DNA of 7,213 bases from an uncultured Neomegalonema sp. (GTDB lineage: Bacteria > Pseudomonadota > Alphaproteobacteria > Rhodobacterales > Rhodobacteraceae). Shown here in pieces: positions 6,167 to 7,213 of this stretch. Within the stretch, counting starts at the first letter, position 1. Every line of letters begins with the position of its first letter. The position numbers were made by a program, and so were the translations under genes. The stretch lies in NCBI GenBank assembly GCA_937958345.1, contig CALGNW010000170.1, forward strand, positions 1-7,213, written 5' to 3'. The notes under the pieces were generated by a model. The model saw only the letters and a list, made by a program, of their open reading frames with translations. It did no database searches and was not told the origin of the DNA.

Positions 6167-7213
6167 TTATGCCGATTTCGGGGCGGACGGCTCGCCCTGC
6201 TCTGCCGCGGGTTCGATGGTTAATGCGACGCCGTAATGGGGCGAGAGCCAATGGCTGAGGGCGCTGAGGGTTTTGCCGACAAGAGGCCGGATTGTCTGGG
6301 CCAGAAAGGCGCGGTTTGCCTCGGCATAGTTGGCGTGGGTGTTGTCGCCCGGCAGGCCGAGGATCAGCGGCGGAACCCCGAAGGCGAGCGCGATTTCGCG
6401 GGCGGCGGCGTCCTTGCCCTTCATAAACTCCATATCGCTGGGGGAAAAACCCATCGGTTTCCAGTCCAGCCCGCCCTCTAACAATACCGGACGGCCCGCA
6501 TTTTCAGCCCCCTGATGGCGGGATTCGAGCTGTTCTTTCAACCGGTCGAACTGGTCGGGCGACAGCGGCATGCCATCCGGCCCGTTATAGATCATCGCGC
6601 CCGAGGGCCGTGCGGCATTGTCCAGCAGCGCCTTGTTCCACCGGCTGGCGGCATTGTGGACATCGACGGGGATCGCCGCCGCCTCGAGCGGGCTGAGGCC
6701 ATAGTGATCGTCGAGGGGATGGAAGGTTTTGATGTGCAGGATCGGCGCGGCGTCTTCGGTCTGGGCAAAGCGGATGGATTTGTGGCCGACGCGGTACTCA
6801 TACCCCTCGGGCCACCCCGCCGTGCCGGGAATAACGCGCATGCGGTCGGGGCGCAGGGTGTAAAGCTCGCCCGGTGTGCCGGTCGCCGAGGGAACCGCCT
6901 CCAGATACGCATTTCCGGCGATTTGCAGATGGCCGTACAGCGATTCCATCAATGCACAGCAATCCTGTGCGGGGTTGGGGCGTTTCAGCAGCGCAAGCGC
7001 AGGATGGTCGGTCTGGCGACGGCCCCTGTCTGTGACTTGCAGCGGGATGCTGGCCGCGCTTTCGGCAATAAGCCGCACGCAGCGGTGGGCGATGGCGTTG
7101 GTCAGATAAGATTGCCGCGTGAGGCTGGCGAGATCGCGCGGGGTCCAGACGGGACGGCCCGTGCCGTGAACAGTGGCGAGCGCACCGGCAGCGGAGGCTT
7201 TGGATTGCGGAGG
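6167..7213 (-). CDS. HK97-family phage/GTA portal protein, N-terminus beyond the window
   Basis: The frame is open from the window edge to a TAA at 6167, giving 348 visible residues. Portal proteins form the twelve-fold ring at one head vertex through which DNA is packaged. The visible part starts with a linker and then WTPRDLASLTRQSYLTNAIA and HRCVRLIAESAASIPL, a strong match in pattern to GTA and phage portals. Later come the Asn-Pro-Ala-Gln segment, GNAYLE, Leu-x-Pro-Asp-Arg-Met-x-Val, LHIKTFHPLDDHYGLSPLEA, and the conserved AREIALAFGVPPLILGL and NTHANYAEANRAF near the C-terminus. Family members are near 400 residues (general knowledge), so only a few dozen are missing. A GTG at 7078 is internal, since homology continues upstream of it. 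It is followed after 67 bp by the Cys-rich gene, not by the protease. Confidence 0.9.
   Translation of the reverse strand, partial: PPQSKASAAGALATVHGTGRPVWTPRDLASLTRQSYLTNAIAHRCVRLIAESAASIPLQVTDRGRRQTDHPALALLKRPNPAQDCCALMESLYGHLQIAGNAYLEAVPSATGTPGELYTLRPDRMRVIPGTAGWPEGYEYRVGHKSIRFAQTEDAAPILHIKTFHPLDDHYGLSPLEAAAIPVDVHNAASRWNKALLDNAARPSGAMIYNGPDGMPLSPDQFDRLKEQLESRHQGAENAGRPVLLEGGLDWKPMGFSPSDMEFMKGKDAAAREIALAFGVPPLILGLPGDNTHANYAEANRAFLAQTIRPLVGKTLSALSHWLSPHYGVALTIEPAAEQGEPSAPKSA

Noticed and set aside
6167..7078. Portal gene starting at the GTG at 7078
   Set aside because: The frame is open to the window edge, and conserved portal sequence (WTPRDLASLTRQ) lies upstream of that GTG.

Overview
The window looks like chromosomal DNA from an alphaproteobacterium, most likely of the Rhodobacterales type. 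It is GC-rich, and it carries HK97-type head genes that read like those of a gene transfer agent (GTA). It also has a BenE-type transporter and a dispersed palindrome of the GCCCGGTCAAGCCGGGC kind that is common in alphaproteobacterial intergenic DNA. The taxonomic placement is inference.

The backbone is on the minus strand, in the order in which such genes are normally transcribed: portal protein (7213 to 6167, N-terminus outside the window), prohead protease (3521 to 3012) and major capsid protein (332 to 1, C-terminus outside). In Rhodobacter-type GTA clusters and HK97-like phages these three genes are close to contiguous. Here they are pulled apart by ordinary cellular genes. Between portal and protease lie a secreted 521-residue protein with five six-cysteine modules (minus strand) and a lipoprotein of the endonuclease/exonuclease/phosphatase (EEP) fold (plus strand). 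Between protease and capsid lie a DUF2177 membrane protein and a 51-residue membrane peptide (minus strand), then a BenE-family transporter (plus strand). The visible parts of all three head genes are open, with key residues present, so the module looks split rather than decayed.

The stretch 333-1123 has no credible protein gene but holds two structures. Positions 406-877 are a tandem array of almost five units of about 97-101 bp, each opening with a short hairpin. Next to it, on the minus strand, is a predicted small RNA of about 135 nt (about 1014 to 880) with a sigma70-like promoter (1050-1022), a 9-bp stem at its 5' end and a strong intrinsic terminator. That terminator would stop minus-strand transcripts before the capsid gene, so the capsid gene probably needs a promoter in or near the repeat array.

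The head genes would together form a DNA-packaging capsid. The inserted genes have no obvious part in that. The Cys-rich protein, the lipoprotein and the three membrane proteins are envelope or exported functions. The most unusual items are the split head module, the thirty-cysteine repeat protein, the candidate small RNA and the hairpin array beside the capsid gene.
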